A stretch of 64,000 nucleotides of DNA. Source: Triplophysa rosa (taxonomy: Eukaryota > Chordata > Actinopteri > Cypriniformes > Nemacheilidae). How positions within the stretch are numbered: the first letter of the stretch is position 1; each line of letters begins with the position of its first letter. The position numbers were made by a program, and so were the translations under genes. Positions 1 through 9,890 of the stretch are shown here, in pieces. The stretch covers positions 31,186,598-31,250,597 of the forward strand of contig NC_079891.1 in assembly GCF_024868665.1 (NCBI RefSeq). Reading direction: 5' to 3'. The notes beneath the pieces were generated by a model, which saw only the letters and a list, made by a program, of their open reading frames with translations, searched no databases and was not told the DNA's origin.

Positions 1-1509
1 TTATCCATTGGTATTATAGCATACTAATAATAAAGTATATTAATCAAATGTCTAATCAACATTTTACTACAATATCATGTGTGAACTATGGCTACTGTAG
101 CAAAACCAGGGTTAATCTGTGGTTACTACAAATTAAAACAAAAATGATGGTTGCTATCGGTAACCAATTGTTAATTTTCCGTGGAGAAAACAGCAGCATC
201 CAGTTGCATAAATTTAGCCACTAAATTAAGACTGTCTTATCAACTAGTCTCACTGACTAGCAATTAGTTAGGACTAATAAGTCTTACTTTTCATATTTCA
301 ATTAGGCCAATCTACCTTTTTATTTAACTGAATTAAAGAAGTTATGATTATTCTTGAAGAAAGTATTAGATGACTAACTTCTAAGACTAGTCTAAGCAGT
401 TTATGCAACCGGCCCCAGGCCTTCCCTTAAAATTTGTTTAAAGAACAACACAAAAAGTTGGGGCCTGTGGCCATGTGGACAGTTTGAGTCCCGGCTCGTG
501 GACCTTTCCCGATCCAGCCTTATTCTCTCCTCCCCATCGCCGCCTGTCTGTCTACTGTCAAAAATGGAAAGGCAAAAAACAGCAACAACACAAAAAGTAG
601 CCATTACCTATCCTTCATGAATACAGCAATCCCAGAATGCCACAACAATCTCTGTGAAAAAGATTAGGTGATTTTAAACTAACTACATTTCATTGAATAC
701 CAAAAAAGATTCCACAACAAATATTTAAATATTGACAATTCTATTCAATATTTGTGTGACATGCTTAATGCTATTTGTCAACTCTTCCATGCACTTCACA
801 TTTGAAACAATATTCAATTCGATTCAGTTCGATCCTATTCAAAAGCTTTGTTGTCTATCCCCAAAGGGGTAGAAGATATTCTTTGGGGAAAGGCTCAACA
901 AACAAACAATATTTATTGGTGTGAATAATGGTGTTTATTGGCATCTTTTTGGATGTGTTACAACTAGCTCTGTGCTTTCATTCCTATATGACAGCAAGTT
1001 AACTCAATTGATAGTGAAGTGTTGCGAGGGTGACACCCTAAACCTAATGCCACAATCATTTCATAGCAGAGTCTTCTAATAATCAGTGTTTTTGTCTTCT
1101 TTTGAAGCTCTCGAAATCTAATGTATCCATCCAGTGAGTATCACACACAAAGGTCTTGATTGTCACCGCTCTCATTACACACGCACACACGTCTTATGAT
1201 TTGATTGCAAAATTATGCAGATTAATCCCAACCTCCTATTAGTGTTTGCATCAAATTACAGGCCTAAAGCTCCAGGCACAACAATTCATTTCACATGAGT
1301 TAGATCCATTCAAATGGAACCCAGTAAGTGATTTAACATTCAACAGTCAGAAGAGAACATACTGATTTCATTTAACTGGAAGATGATTTCCACTGCCATA
1401 TTAATGTTGTGTTGACGTTCGCTGAACTTGCTTGTAACTTCAATCAATTACAAATAAAAGAGATTTTTATCATAATGATGCAGCACGATTACTAATGGAA
1501 TCACAAAAG
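1..1509. other. No gene recognised
   Basis: AT-rich non-coding DNA. Short frames have no family likeness. Confidence 0.5.
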
Positions 1510-1655
1510 CAAAGGTTACAAGAGCATTTCGTTTGCAGTGTAAAGGTCGTGGGCTTAATTTCCAGAAAACACAAATACTGATAAAAATGTATACCGAATG
1601 CACTGTACGTCACTTGGGATAAAAGCATCTGACAAATGTGCAAACATATAATTTC
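1510..1655 (+). mobile_element. tRNA-derived SINE, degraded
   Basis: A worn tRNA head (GAGCATTTCGTTTGCAGTG, GGTCGTGGGCTTAATTTCC as decayed B box) is followed by the body (TGATAAAAATGTATACC) and the fish tail (GTCACTTGGGATAAAAGCAT, CTGACAAATG). The same tail is seen near 25572 and, reversed, near 28860. Confidence 0.65.
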
Positions 1656-3073
1656 TCTGTATTAATATAATTTTCTAAGAATGGAAACTGTTTCCATGTT
1701 AACATAATTGTCATAACTTGAAATAAGTTAACATGAGGTAAAATGATGAGCATTTGGATTAAAAAAAAAATCAATGCTGCTTCGCCATCATTCATAACAT
1801 TTTGCACTCCGCTGAATAAAATCAATCTGAAGGTAATAATATTTCTCACTCAGCATTGTCTCTGAAGTGATTCGGCCTGACGAAAACATCTCATAGTCTT
1901 TAAAAAACAAGTGTTTTGTAAAGGAAGATAACGGCTGGAACTACAACAAAGGGAATTGTGTTTCACATCTCCACTTGAATGAGACAGACAGCGTCTCATA
2001 AGAAACATTCATTACGTTTACTGTAGTACAACACAAACTGTTGCTGTTCTTTTAAAAGCATTGTTGGGTTAATTACCACATTATATATCCAATAATTAGT
2101 CAACAGACCATTTTTTACTTAAGGTGCCAATGCTTTGCACAGAACTAGGTAGATCTGCTTTTTCCAATTATGCCCCATATGTGTGTGAAAGGCTCTTACA
2201 TATGGAATCTACACCATCTCTTACTAAGTTTAAAAACATTTTAAAATCTGTTTTTATGGAAAAGTGCACATGCTTTAAACAGTTGATCAGGATTTTTTTT
2301 CTTTTGTTTGATGATGTGTTTTTGTTTGTGATCTACATTATGTCCTTTGCTGCCTATCTTGACAAATCTCAAGTCAAGCCTCTATCCAAAAGCACTATAA
2401 AGAGTTTCATGACCTAAAACTTCATTTATGCACCCGAGCTCTTTAATCGATTCTGCGCAACTGGTGTCAGCTCAGAACAATAAGAGCTGTTATTTCACGG
2501 CTTATTATGACTCTGTCCTTCACCCTCCGGCAACTTAATTCTACTCTGCATGTAAAAAAGCAACAGCGTTTCGCATTACTCACATGTGAACAACTATCAG
2601 CAGTCAGGTATGAGAAGTTCTTTTATTACGCACACAAAGCCATTACCGGCTGACACGCGGCGGTGACAGCTGAAGCAGGAGACGACAATCCACTCTCAAA
2701 GTCACGAGCGTGCACCCTGAAGGACACATTCTGCACCTGAACAGAACAAGTAGCCTTCTCTGATGTTCCCCATTAAGTGTCTGATGAATGAATTCCTGCT
2801 CCGGAGTCAGTCTACCTTGAAAAGCCAGACTTAAATCAATAAGACATTACACCTATTTGCATCACAACTAAAACTTCCAGGAGATCACATGCCTGGTGTT
2901 AGCATTCATCTGGACAATGAGTGCCGTGACCTGATGTTTCATGGTCACGTAAGGATGAATCTGAAATGAAGCACAGCTTAATTTTACAAGGGTTGGGTCT
3001 CGGGTTGAAGTCAAGACATCAGTCATTTTTCTGATTCAAAGGAGTCCTGCAATTTCTTCATTCCACATCTGAA
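1656..3073. other. No gene apart from the LINE fragment at 2118
   Basis: Ordinary intergenic composition. Nothing recognised around the LINE relic or in 2420-3070. Confidence 0.45.
2118..2290 (+). pseudogene. LINE (L2/CR1-like) reverse transcriptase C-terminal fragment
   Basis: The frame reads CTELGRSAFSNYAPYVCERL then SLTKFKNILKSVFMEKCTCF. This resembles the conserved end of fish L2/CR1/Rex-type ORF2 (TELGK.AF.Y.AP..W…L..FK). The usual Trp is lost and no upstream RT is present, so it is a 5'-truncated relic. Resemblance is from memory only. Confidence 0.5.
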
Positions 3074-3333
3074 ATGACAGTTTAGTCATCATTTATTCAC
3101 CCTCACGTCATCCAAAACCTGTATGTGACTCTTTCTTCTGTGAAACACAACAGAAGATATTTTGAGAAATTTCTCAGTGGTTTTGTGTCGATGCAACGGA
3201 AGTCAGTGGGGTTCAACGTTGTTCGGTTACCAGAAGATCTGCAGAAGAAAGAAAGTCATACAGGTTTGAAATGACAAGACGGTAAGTAAAAGATCAAATA
3301 TTTTGTATTTTTGAGGTGAACTATATCTTTAAG
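3074..3333. mobile_element. Family A MITE, copy
   Basis: Palindromic fish MITE: CATCATTTATTCACCCTCAC, ACAGAAGATATTTTGAGAAA, a central GTTGTTCGGTTACC, then the mirror arm AGAAAGAAAGTCATACAGG and the end GAGGTGAACTATATCTTTAA. Slightly decayed. Confidence 0.8.
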
Positions 3334-3789
3334 CACACATACACTGTGTTCAAATATGACTGAGATGTAGTGAGTCCTGTTAAATGTAGAGAGACACACA
3401 TTCACACATCAAAATGTAATCTCCCACACAACTGCACAAAGCCTGAGGGTTTATTCAGAAACGGAAATCTTCTGGCTAGATTGAGGGCAACAGTGCAGTC
3501 AAAGATGTCTGAAAGCAAAAAAATTGTACATGACTCTGTTTTCATCGTCTAAGATCATGTAAGCTGCCTAGATCAATTTGTGCATCAAACATTTACTGTG
3601 AATAATTAATCCTGCAACATAATTGCTATGAAAACGTTTTTTTTCCTAGTGATGAAAAATAAGCATGTTGAAGGACTTACATTGAAGAAAGGATAAGCAT
3701 GTTTAGGTTACTTAGCCAATTTCAATTTGTACAGGTCTAGTGGACCCACAGCATTTTGTTATTATTATTACAGCCATAAAAATGTATGA

Positions 3790-4088
3790 ATGTTTGTGAC
3801 CAAAGAGTTCTTGGTCACCAATACCATAGGAGGAAATATATCAGTGGTAGTCAAAAGTGCACCAGAACTGTTTGCTTTACTACATTCTTTAAAATATCTT
3901 CTTTTGTTTTCAACAGAACAAAAAAGTTTATAAAGAATTTTTTCCTACTATGGTATTCAATGGTGGCCAAGAACTATTTGGTTACAAGTATTCTTACAAA
4001 TTTCTTTTTGTGTTCATCAGAACAAAGACATTTATACAGATTTGGAACAACTTGAGGGTGACAGAATTTTGGGTGAACTTCCTTTAAG
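3790..4088. mobile_element. Family A-related MITE, variant copy
   Basis: Two related arms (AAAATATCTTCTTTTGTTTT; ATTTCTTTTTGTGTTCATCA) around CTACTATGGTATTCAATGG, ending GACAGAATTTTGGGTGAACT then TCCTTTAAG. The 5' boundary is uncertain. Confidence 0.6.
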
Positions 4089-4535
4089 CCAGTAAGCAAC
4101 TAACTACAGTATAGTTCCCACCCAGAATATCCTAGAAACCCTCAAGCAATCCCAGACCCTTTAGCAACCACACAGAACATCCTAGCAACTGCATGTCAAT
4201 GAAGTAAACCCCCTCAGAATGCTTTAAAACCATGGCAACAACTTCAACATTCCAGTATCATGGCTGCGATTTTGCACAGGCAAGCACCACTTACAGAACA
4301 TGTCCTTTAGAAAATATACCATTCTAGTTCTAATTTTTTTCTCAAATTTAAATCACTCAGTACTCATTTAAGAGATATTGAAACTAGTACACTGCATCAG
4401 ACCTTGTCTGCGTTGTTATCCGTTCGGTATTTTCCCCTTCCTGTCTTTCAAAACCCATTTATGACTTATGAAAATATTTTGAGAAATGTCTGTGGTTTTG
4501 TGTCCATACAATGGATGTCAATTGGGTCCAATGTT

Positions 4536-4540
4536 GTCTG
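4536..4540. repeat. Target-site duplication, left copy (GTCTG); right copy at 8719-8723
   Basis: The same five bases flank TGTAAG on the left and CTTACA on the right. The rejoined empty site reads CAATGTTGTCTGGTTACCAA, which fits the consensus of the MITE found elsewhere in the window (for example GTTGTTCGGTTACC at 3218). Confidence 0.92.
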
Positions 4541-4659
4541 TGTAAGAACCTTCCATGGGATCGCTGCTTACCTCTGGGCCAACAGGGGGCGATCCTCTCC
4601 GGATTCATTCTCAACGCTGCTCTAATCAAGCTTGACGTGTTACACCTGGGTTTGAACCC

Positions 4660-4668
4660 TATTTAAAG
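4660..4668 (+). promoter_or_regulatory. TATA-like box of the LTR promoter
   Basis: TATTTAAAG lies 22-30 nt before GTTCAGTCTTG (4690-4700), the expected RNA 5' end if the element self-primes. The spacing is normal for a Pol II core promoter. Confidence 0.6.
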
Positions 4669-4895
4669 GGACTCACGTTATGACTCATTGTTCAGTCTTG
4701 AGCCTATGCTACCTGTTTGTTGCGGAAAGTAATATTGTAGCAGACTATTATTTTTGGATTCTAAGTTTACCTTTTTGGAATACTGCTTTCGTTGTTGTTA
4801 CTTCCTTTTTTTGAGTAAACACTACCTGTTGCTGGAAAACTCTTGACTCCTTGTTTTGGCTGTATCCGCTCTTGGATTTGTTAAAGCCTACTACC

Positions 4896-4950
4896 TAGCT
4901 CAGTTGGTAAAACCGGTGGCTATACAAGTGGGAGAACCGGGTTCGATTCC
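4896..4950 (+). promoter_or_regulatory. tRNA-like A box and B box inside the LTR 3' end
   Basis: TAGCTCAGTTGG (4896-4907) fits the A-box pattern and GGTTCGATTCC (4940-4950) fits the B-box consensus exactly, at tRNA-like spacing. The D and T stems are imperfect (the T arm keeps only two or three pairs), so this is not a tRNA gene. It may be a captured tRNA or SINE head. Pol III activity is unproven. Confidence 0.6.
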
Positions 4951-4973
4951 TACCTGGAGCAGACTCGTTACAG

Positions 4974-4984
4974 CAAGACTGAAC
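4974..4984 (+). promoter_or_regulatory. Primer-binding site complementary to the element's own RNA 5' end
   Basis: CAAGACTGAAC begins one nucleotide after the LTR end. It is the perfect reverse complement of GTTCAGTCTTG at 4690-4700 in the LTR. There is no TGG-starting site for a tRNA 3' end here. An 11-nt match to the start of the transcript is the hallmark of Tf1/sushi self-primed reverse transcription. Confidence 0.8.
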
Positions 4985-4992
4985 CAAGAAAT

Positions 4993-5910
4993 ATGAATCC
5001 AGCGGAAGAAGCTTCACCACCCTCTAACGTTGATCGTATTTTGTCTGCCCTTGCAGGACAAGCAGCAGCCATTCAGCGACATGACCAGGTACTCACCGAG
5101 ATTCTTCAACAATTGAGTCTTCAGACGGCAGCGCCTGCAACCCCAGAACGGTTTGATGGTAGCCCGGAGAAATGTTGTGGCTTTATCACCCAGTGTACCC
5201 TGGTGTTTCAACTGCAACCTGGCAGCTTTCCCACAGAGAACAGCAAAGTGGCCTATATGATCACTCTTCTTACCGGCAGAGCATTACCCTGGGCTTCGGC
5301 ACTGTGGGAGCAGAAATCCACACTCACCGCAGACAGTGGCCGTTTTATAGGTGAGATGAAGAAGGTGTTCCATCACCCGGCCAGCGTGGGAGATGTGGAG
5401 TATCGCCTACTGCAGCTTTCTCAGGGCACTCGGACTGTGGCGGAGTTCGCCATAGAATTTCGCACCCTGGCTGCAGAGAGTGGGTGGGATCAACGAGCAC
5501 TTAGGGCTACATTCTACCAAGCCTTGTGCCCCGAACTCAAGGATGAGTTGGCTTTCAGAGATCCTGCACCCGATCTGGAGGCTCTTATCGAGATGGCTAT
5601 ACGAGTAGACTTTCATCTCAGAGAACGGCAACAGGAACGAGATAGAGGGGCGAGTGTGTATTTCCCCCAGGAGCCCCTCAGAACTGATTAACGACTCTTG
5701 AGAACCAGGAATCTTGAGGAACCAATGCAACTTGGTAGGTCCAGACTCGACCGGGCAGAGAGGGATCGACGGATGAGGGAACGCCGCTGCCTATACTGTG
5801 GTAATTCTGGCCATTTTTGATTCAACTGCCCTGAATTGTCGGGAAAAGCCAGCTCTCGTCCAGGAAAAGGGGAACTGGGTCGAGAGTGGATCTCCTCTCC
5901 CCTTCTGTAA
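4993..5910 (+). pseudogene. gag: gag of the Ty3/Gypsy element, with in-frame stops
   Basis: The open part (4993-5691, 232 aa) is a retrotransposon Gag capsid region: N-terminal coiled-coil-like stretch about residues 10-40, then PERFDGSPEKC and FAIEFRTLAAESGW, typical of sushi/Mar-family Gag. The same frame continues past a TAA at 5689-5691 to a nucleocapsid zinc knuckle ([10 protein letters not shown], then Cys after the stop; CX2CX4HX4C) at 5788-5832. A TGA at 5818-5820 breaks the knuckle, probably from CGA. The frame ends near 5910 and overlaps the next frame at 5886. Confidence 0.9.
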
Positions 5911-6761
5911 CCCTTGGAATTATTATTCGAGCTACTATCTCACATAACAATCAGCGTCACCAGATGGGGGCATTCATCGACTCGGGAGCAGCCGGAAAAT
6001 TCTTGGATCTGGAGGTAGCCAAGGAGCTGGGCATCCCAATTGTTTCTCTTCAAAGACCCCTTAACATCACAGCTTTGGATGGCAGACCTCTGGGCTCAGG
6101 ACAGGTCAGTCATTGTACTTCACTCCTTCATTTCGAGGTTGGGGACCATAAAGAGTGTATACAATTTTTCCTGACCCAATCACCAGAGCTTCCTCTAGTT
6201 CTTGGTTATCCCTGGCTAACCTGTCATAATCCACAGATCAACTGGGCCGAGGGTTGTATCAAGAGCTGGAGAACTAACTGTTGTACCTCTGCATTCTCCC
6301 TTTGTCGCTCCCCGGAGATCCGAGGAACCATCCTAAAATCCTCTAACCTCCCCAGATGCCCTGCAACAGCCAGACAAGACATGCCTAGCACGCAGGGACT
6401 ATCAGTTTCTCATTTCAAACCCATCTCCTCAAGACTCCCAACCCTTCATCCCGAGTCGTCCCGAACATCCGAACCCACGAAGACACACAAGCTTTCCAGT
6501 TCAGAGACCCAGGCTAAGGTACATTCCCCGCCCCTTTCCGAGTTATCCCGAGTTCCTCCGGAGTATGATGATCTCAGAGAAGTCTTTAGCAAGTCTCGGG
6601 CCACCTCCCTGCCTCCGCACAGGCCATACGATTGTGGGATAGACCTGATTCCAGGAGCAGTTCCACCTCGGGGCAGACTTTACTCCCTTTTCGCCCCAGA
6701 AAGAATAGCCATGGAGAAATACCTTAAGGACGCCCTGGAGAGTGGTTTTATCCGTCCTTGA
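5886..6761 (+). pseudogene. pol: pol part 1: aspartic protease and start of reverse transcriptase
   Basis: A 291-aa frame in a different phase from gag. The retropepsin motif is Asp-Ser-Gly (5979-5987, in [10 protein letters not shown]), followed by LVLGYPWL, the usual downstream ILG-type motif. A Pro/Ser-rich linker leads to the start of RT ([35 protein letters not shown]). It ends in TGA at 6759-6761 through an apparent small deletion; RT continues in another frame ([15 protein letters not shown]). Confidence 0.88.
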
Positions 6762-7366
6762 TCTCACCTGCGGGAGCGGGGTTTTTCTTCGTCGAGAAGA
6801 AGGATGGAGACCTCAGGCCATGCATCGACTATAGGGGTCTCAACCACATAACCATTAAGAAGTGCTACCCTCTGCCCCTGATGATGTCTGCCTTCGAGAT
6901 GCTACAGGGTGCTACCATCTTCACCAAGTTGGATCTCTGAAATGCCTACCATCTGGTCAGGATCCGAAGCGGTGATGAATGGAAAACTGCATTCAACACC
7001 CCGACAGGCCACTACGAATACAGGGTAATGCCGTTTGGTCTGGCTAACGCCCCCGCAGTGTTTCAGGCCCTAATTAACGATGTTCTCAGAGAAATGCTAG
7101 ACAAGTTCGTTTTCGTCTACCTTGATGACATCCTGATTTTTTCAGCCAATTACCAAGACCACATCCAACATGTCTGCCAAGTCCTGTCCCAGTTACTTAA
7201 GCACAGCCTCTTCGTGAAACTGGAGAAGAGTGAGTTTCATGTGCCCTCAGTCTCTTTTCTTGGATTTATTGTCTCGAGGGGTAGTCTCCAGATGGATCCC
7301 GGCAAGACCTCAGCCCGGCTCTTTGAAACAAGTTCAACGATTTCTTGGGTTTGCAAACTTCTATAG
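6758..7366 (+). pseudogene. pol: pol part 2: reverse transcriptase
   Basis: Starts [20 protein letters not shown], then DYRGLN. The expected KLDLRNAYHL motif is broken by TGA at 6938-6940 (CGA to TGA fits). After [13 protein letters not shown] come the catalytic residues Tyr-Leu-Asp-Asp at 7118-7129 ([10 protein letters not shown]) and the [10 protein letters not shown] motif. A further frameshift near 7290-7310 moves the reading to the next frame. Confidence 0.9.
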
Positions 7367-7784
7367 ACGGTTTATCAGGAACTTCAGCTCTGTGGCAGAA
7401 CCTCTTACTGCATTGACCAAGAAATCAGCTCAGCCGTTCATGTGGACAGATAAAGCAAACCAAGCATTTTCCAAACTCAAACATCTATTCACCTCAGACC
7501 TCATCCTAACACTCCCGGACTCAGAGTTACCCTTCTTAGTGGAGGTGGACGCCTCAGATATGGGGATAGGGGCTGTGTTATCTCAAAGGCCTAGAAGGGA
7601 CAACAAGTTTCACCCTTGTGCTTATCTGTCTCGTCGACTAACTGCAGCAGAGAGAAATTATGACATCGGAAATCGGGAGCTATTGTCGGTAAAGGTAGCC
7701 CTAGAGGAGCGGAGACATTGGTTGGAGGGAGCTAAGCATACTTTCCTCATTTGGTCGGATCATAGAAATCTTACCTACATTTGA
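7300..7784 (+). pseudogene. pol: pol part 3: RT connection and RNase H
   Basis: Reads [16 protein letters not shown], then the RT/RNase H linker ([14 protein letters not shown]) and RNase H with [16 protein letters not shown], the [17 protein letters not shown] helix and SDHRNLTYI. It stops at TGA 7782-7784, again where Arg (CGA) is usual. The same frame goes on into the tether ([33 protein letters not shown]) to about 8090. Confidence 0.88.
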
Positions 7785-8087
7785 GATGCCAAGAGGCTCA
7801 ATTCCCACCAAGCACGTTGGGCCCTGTTTTTTAATTGGTTTGATTTTGTCCTCTCATACAGACCGGGGTCCAAAAATGCTAAACCTGACGCACTTTCACG
7901 GCAATTTGACGCACCAGAGGAGAACCAGAGACCAGAGCCCATCCTGCCATCCTCCAGAATGGTGGCGGTTGTCCAGTGGGGCATTGAGACTGCAGTTAAG
8001 AAGACCCAACAACAACAGCCAGACCCAGGTAATGGTCCACCTGGACGCCTCTTTGTACCTAACAGAGTTTGTTCAGATGTGTTGCAG

Positions 8088-8684
8088 TGAGCGCATGATT
8101 CCAATCCCTCTGGTCACCCTGGGGCCGTGAGGACGTGCAGACTCATCCGGAGGAGGTTTTGGTGGCCAAAATTGCAAGAGGATGTCCTGGACTTTGTTGC
8201 TGCTTGTACAATATGTGCCCAGAACAAGGAACCCAGAGCCCACCCTCAAGGACTACTGCATTCCCTGCCCATCCCTAAGCGGCCATGGTCACATATTTCA
8301 CTCGACTTCGTCACAGGCTTACCGAAATCCCAAGGTAATACAGTCATTCTTGTAGTGGTGGACAGGTTTTCTAAAGCATGCCATCTCTTGCCTCTACCCA
8401 AACTTCCCACAGCAGGCCAGACTGCAGACCTTCTCATGCGGCATGTGTTCAGGATTCATGGTTTCCCCGAGGATATGGTTTCAGACAGAGGCTCCCAGTT
8501 TACTTCCCGGTTCTGGAAGGCTTTCGGTAGTCTCATCGGATCCAACATCAGCCTATCGTCTGGATACCATCCCCAATCCAATGGGCAGACGGAGAGAGTA
8601 AACCAGGAGATAGAGAAAACACTCAGATGTTTGGCAGCAGACAACCAAACCACCTGGAGCTCCCGATTAATATGGGCTGAGGTT
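8088..8684 (+). pseudogene. pol: pol part 4: integrase, 3'-truncated
   Basis: The zinc-binding half is damaged: the His region (HPGAV) and CTICAQNK are recognisable but frames shift near 8100-8130. The catalytic core is open in the frame starting 8127: Asp codon 8304-8306 (LDFVTGLPKS), Asp 8484-8486 (MVSDRGSQFTSRFWKAF) and Glu 8592-8594 (NGQTERVNQEIEKTLR), so D, D and E are all present. The frame runs to IWAE, where the sequence switches at about 8684 to the end of the LTR. The C-terminal domain, any chromodomain and the 3' UTR are absent. Confidence 0.9.
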
Positions 8685-8718
8685 GGGTTCGATTCCTACC
8701 TGGAGCAGACTCCTTACA
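8685..8718 (+). repeat. 34-nt stub of the 3' LTR
   Basis: Matches the last 34 nt of the 5' LTR (4939-4972) with one mismatch (CTCCTTACA versus CTCGTTACA), and ends directly at the right target duplication. It includes the B-box-like GGTTCGATTCC. It is fused to integrase sequence. Confidence 0.92.
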
Positions 8719-8907
8719 GTCTGGTTACCAACATTAACTAAAAGATACATGTGAGTGTGAGTAAATGATCAAATATTTTTCATTTCTGGGTGAACTATCT
8801 AAAGACACTATTTAACTTGTACATCACAACAATTATCTCCTACTGAAAACCACATGAATTTTACGTTTCACTTGTCGTGGATTTTGAGTGGGATTGACAC
8901 AAAAATG

Positions 8908-9890
8908 TTTAACTCAACTCAACTCAACTTTATTTATATAGCGCTTTTACAATTTTCATTGTTACAAAGCAGCTGTACATGAGACACATTGACTACAAGC
9001 AAAACAATCAAAGTTGTACCTGCAAAAACAAGAAAAGGTTGAAAACACAGAAGACAGACACACCCACACACAAAACACTCCACACACACAACACGCACAC
9101 ACACCAACACACACACACACACAGACACACACACACACACACGTACGTACACAGACAAGTACGCACACACACACACGCTCAGTGAGAGCACACATTTAGG
9201 ATAAAGGAGAGAGAAGCACAGGTCAAATATAACAGATAATAAATTCCTATATGCAATATTAATTAAGTAAAACTTTAAGATTCTAAAGCAGCCCCCCCGG
9301 TCAGGCAGATAGTGCAAAAACAGTATGCAAACGGTGGCGAGGAACCCAAAACTCTAATCGAGAAAAAAAACCTCAGGAGAACCCAGGCCCAACCAGGGGA
9401 TTCCAGTTCCCCTCTGGCAAAAGCTGCTGCCTCTGCACAAGCTCCAGAGAACTTGCACAACAAGGCTAAATAAAATAAATAAACTTAATAATAAAATAAA
9501 TTGTAGTTTAAGATTATCATTAATAATCTAATAGCATTTGAAGTTTTGTGGTGAAGACATGTCAAGAGACCGCGTCCTTCTTTATCCAGCTCTATCATCT
9601 CAGCTCTTGTCAGGTCCCCACTTCCCATTCTCCGCTCTACCATCAGGTCAGGCCATGAACTGCATCCTGCTCGCTGTGGTAACCTTGGAACAATGAGACA
9701 AGACTGGCTGAGAGTAGAGTACTGTTCTGTACTCTTTGATGCAACAAGTACATCAGTTGTGTTTTTGGTTCCGGTTGATCTAACTAATGCAGCCTAAACC
9801 CTCAGAAGATTTATATTATGGAAGAGTAGTGTATGCAAGATTAAAAAGATGCGTCTTTAGTCTAGATTTAAACTGACAGAGTGTTGTTTA
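8908..9890. repeat. Composite dispersed repeat with (AACTC)n end and CA tract
   Basis: Starts with AACTC repeats and TTTATTTATATAGCGCTTTT, the reversed 3' tail of many fish LINE/SINE-type elements. It continues through an impure CA tract to CCCAGGCCCAACCAGGGGAT, and to AAAAGATGCGTCTTTAGTCT at the far end. The tail also occurs inverted at about 28290. No protein was recognised; family unclassified. Confidence 0.5.
9056..9182. repeat. Impure (CA)n microsatellite
   Basis: About 125 nt of CA-rich repeats interrupted by CC, GA and GTACGTAC. His/Thr-rich and Val/Cys-rich frames on the two strands are translations of it. Confidence 0.95.

Larger units (their letters stand above)
4541..4972 (+). repeat. 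5' LTR of the retrotransposon (432 bp)
   Basis: Starts TGTAAG and ends GTTACA, set by the matching stub at the 3' end and the flanking duplication. A TATA-like TATTTAAAG sits at 4660-4668. The predicted RNA start and R boundary is about 4690, some 28 nt downstream, where GTTCAGTCTTG begins, complementary to the PBS. Near its 3' end are A-box-like and B-box-like tRNA motifs (4896-4907, 4940-4950). Confidence 0.88.
4541..8718 (+). mobile_element. Degenerate Ty3/Gypsy (sushi-like) LTR retrotransposon, 3' end deleted
   Basis: Order: complete 5' LTR (4541-4972), self-complementary primer-binding site, gag with zinc knuckle, protease, reverse transcriptase, RNase H, integrase core, then the last 34 nt of the 3' LTR. 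It begins TGTAAG and ends CTTACA. It is flanked by the 5-bp duplication GTCTG (4536-4540 and 8719-8723). Stops and frameshifts occur in gag, between protease and RT, in RT, after RNase H and before integrase, so it is not autonomous. Removing it joins two halves of a common MITE. Assignment to the sushi group rests on gag style and on the self-priming arrangement. Confidence 0.93.
4420..8801. mobile_element. TTAA-type palindromic MITE (family A), split by the retrotransposon
   Basis: The left half (4420-4540) carries the family landmarks (GAAAATATTTTGAGAAATGT, TGTCCATACAATGGATGTCA). The right half (8719-8801) continues with GGTTACCAACATT and ends GGGTGAACTATCT. The two halves form one MITE when 4541-8718 and one GTCTG are removed. 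Confidence 0.85.

Noticed and set aside
4896..4961. A true tRNA gene
   Set aside because: A and B boxes are good, but the T and D stems do not pair properly and the sequence is part of the LTR.
8934..9317. 127-aa Val-Cys-rich frame and His-Thr frames
   Set aside because: Translations of the CA tract in a dispersed repeat.
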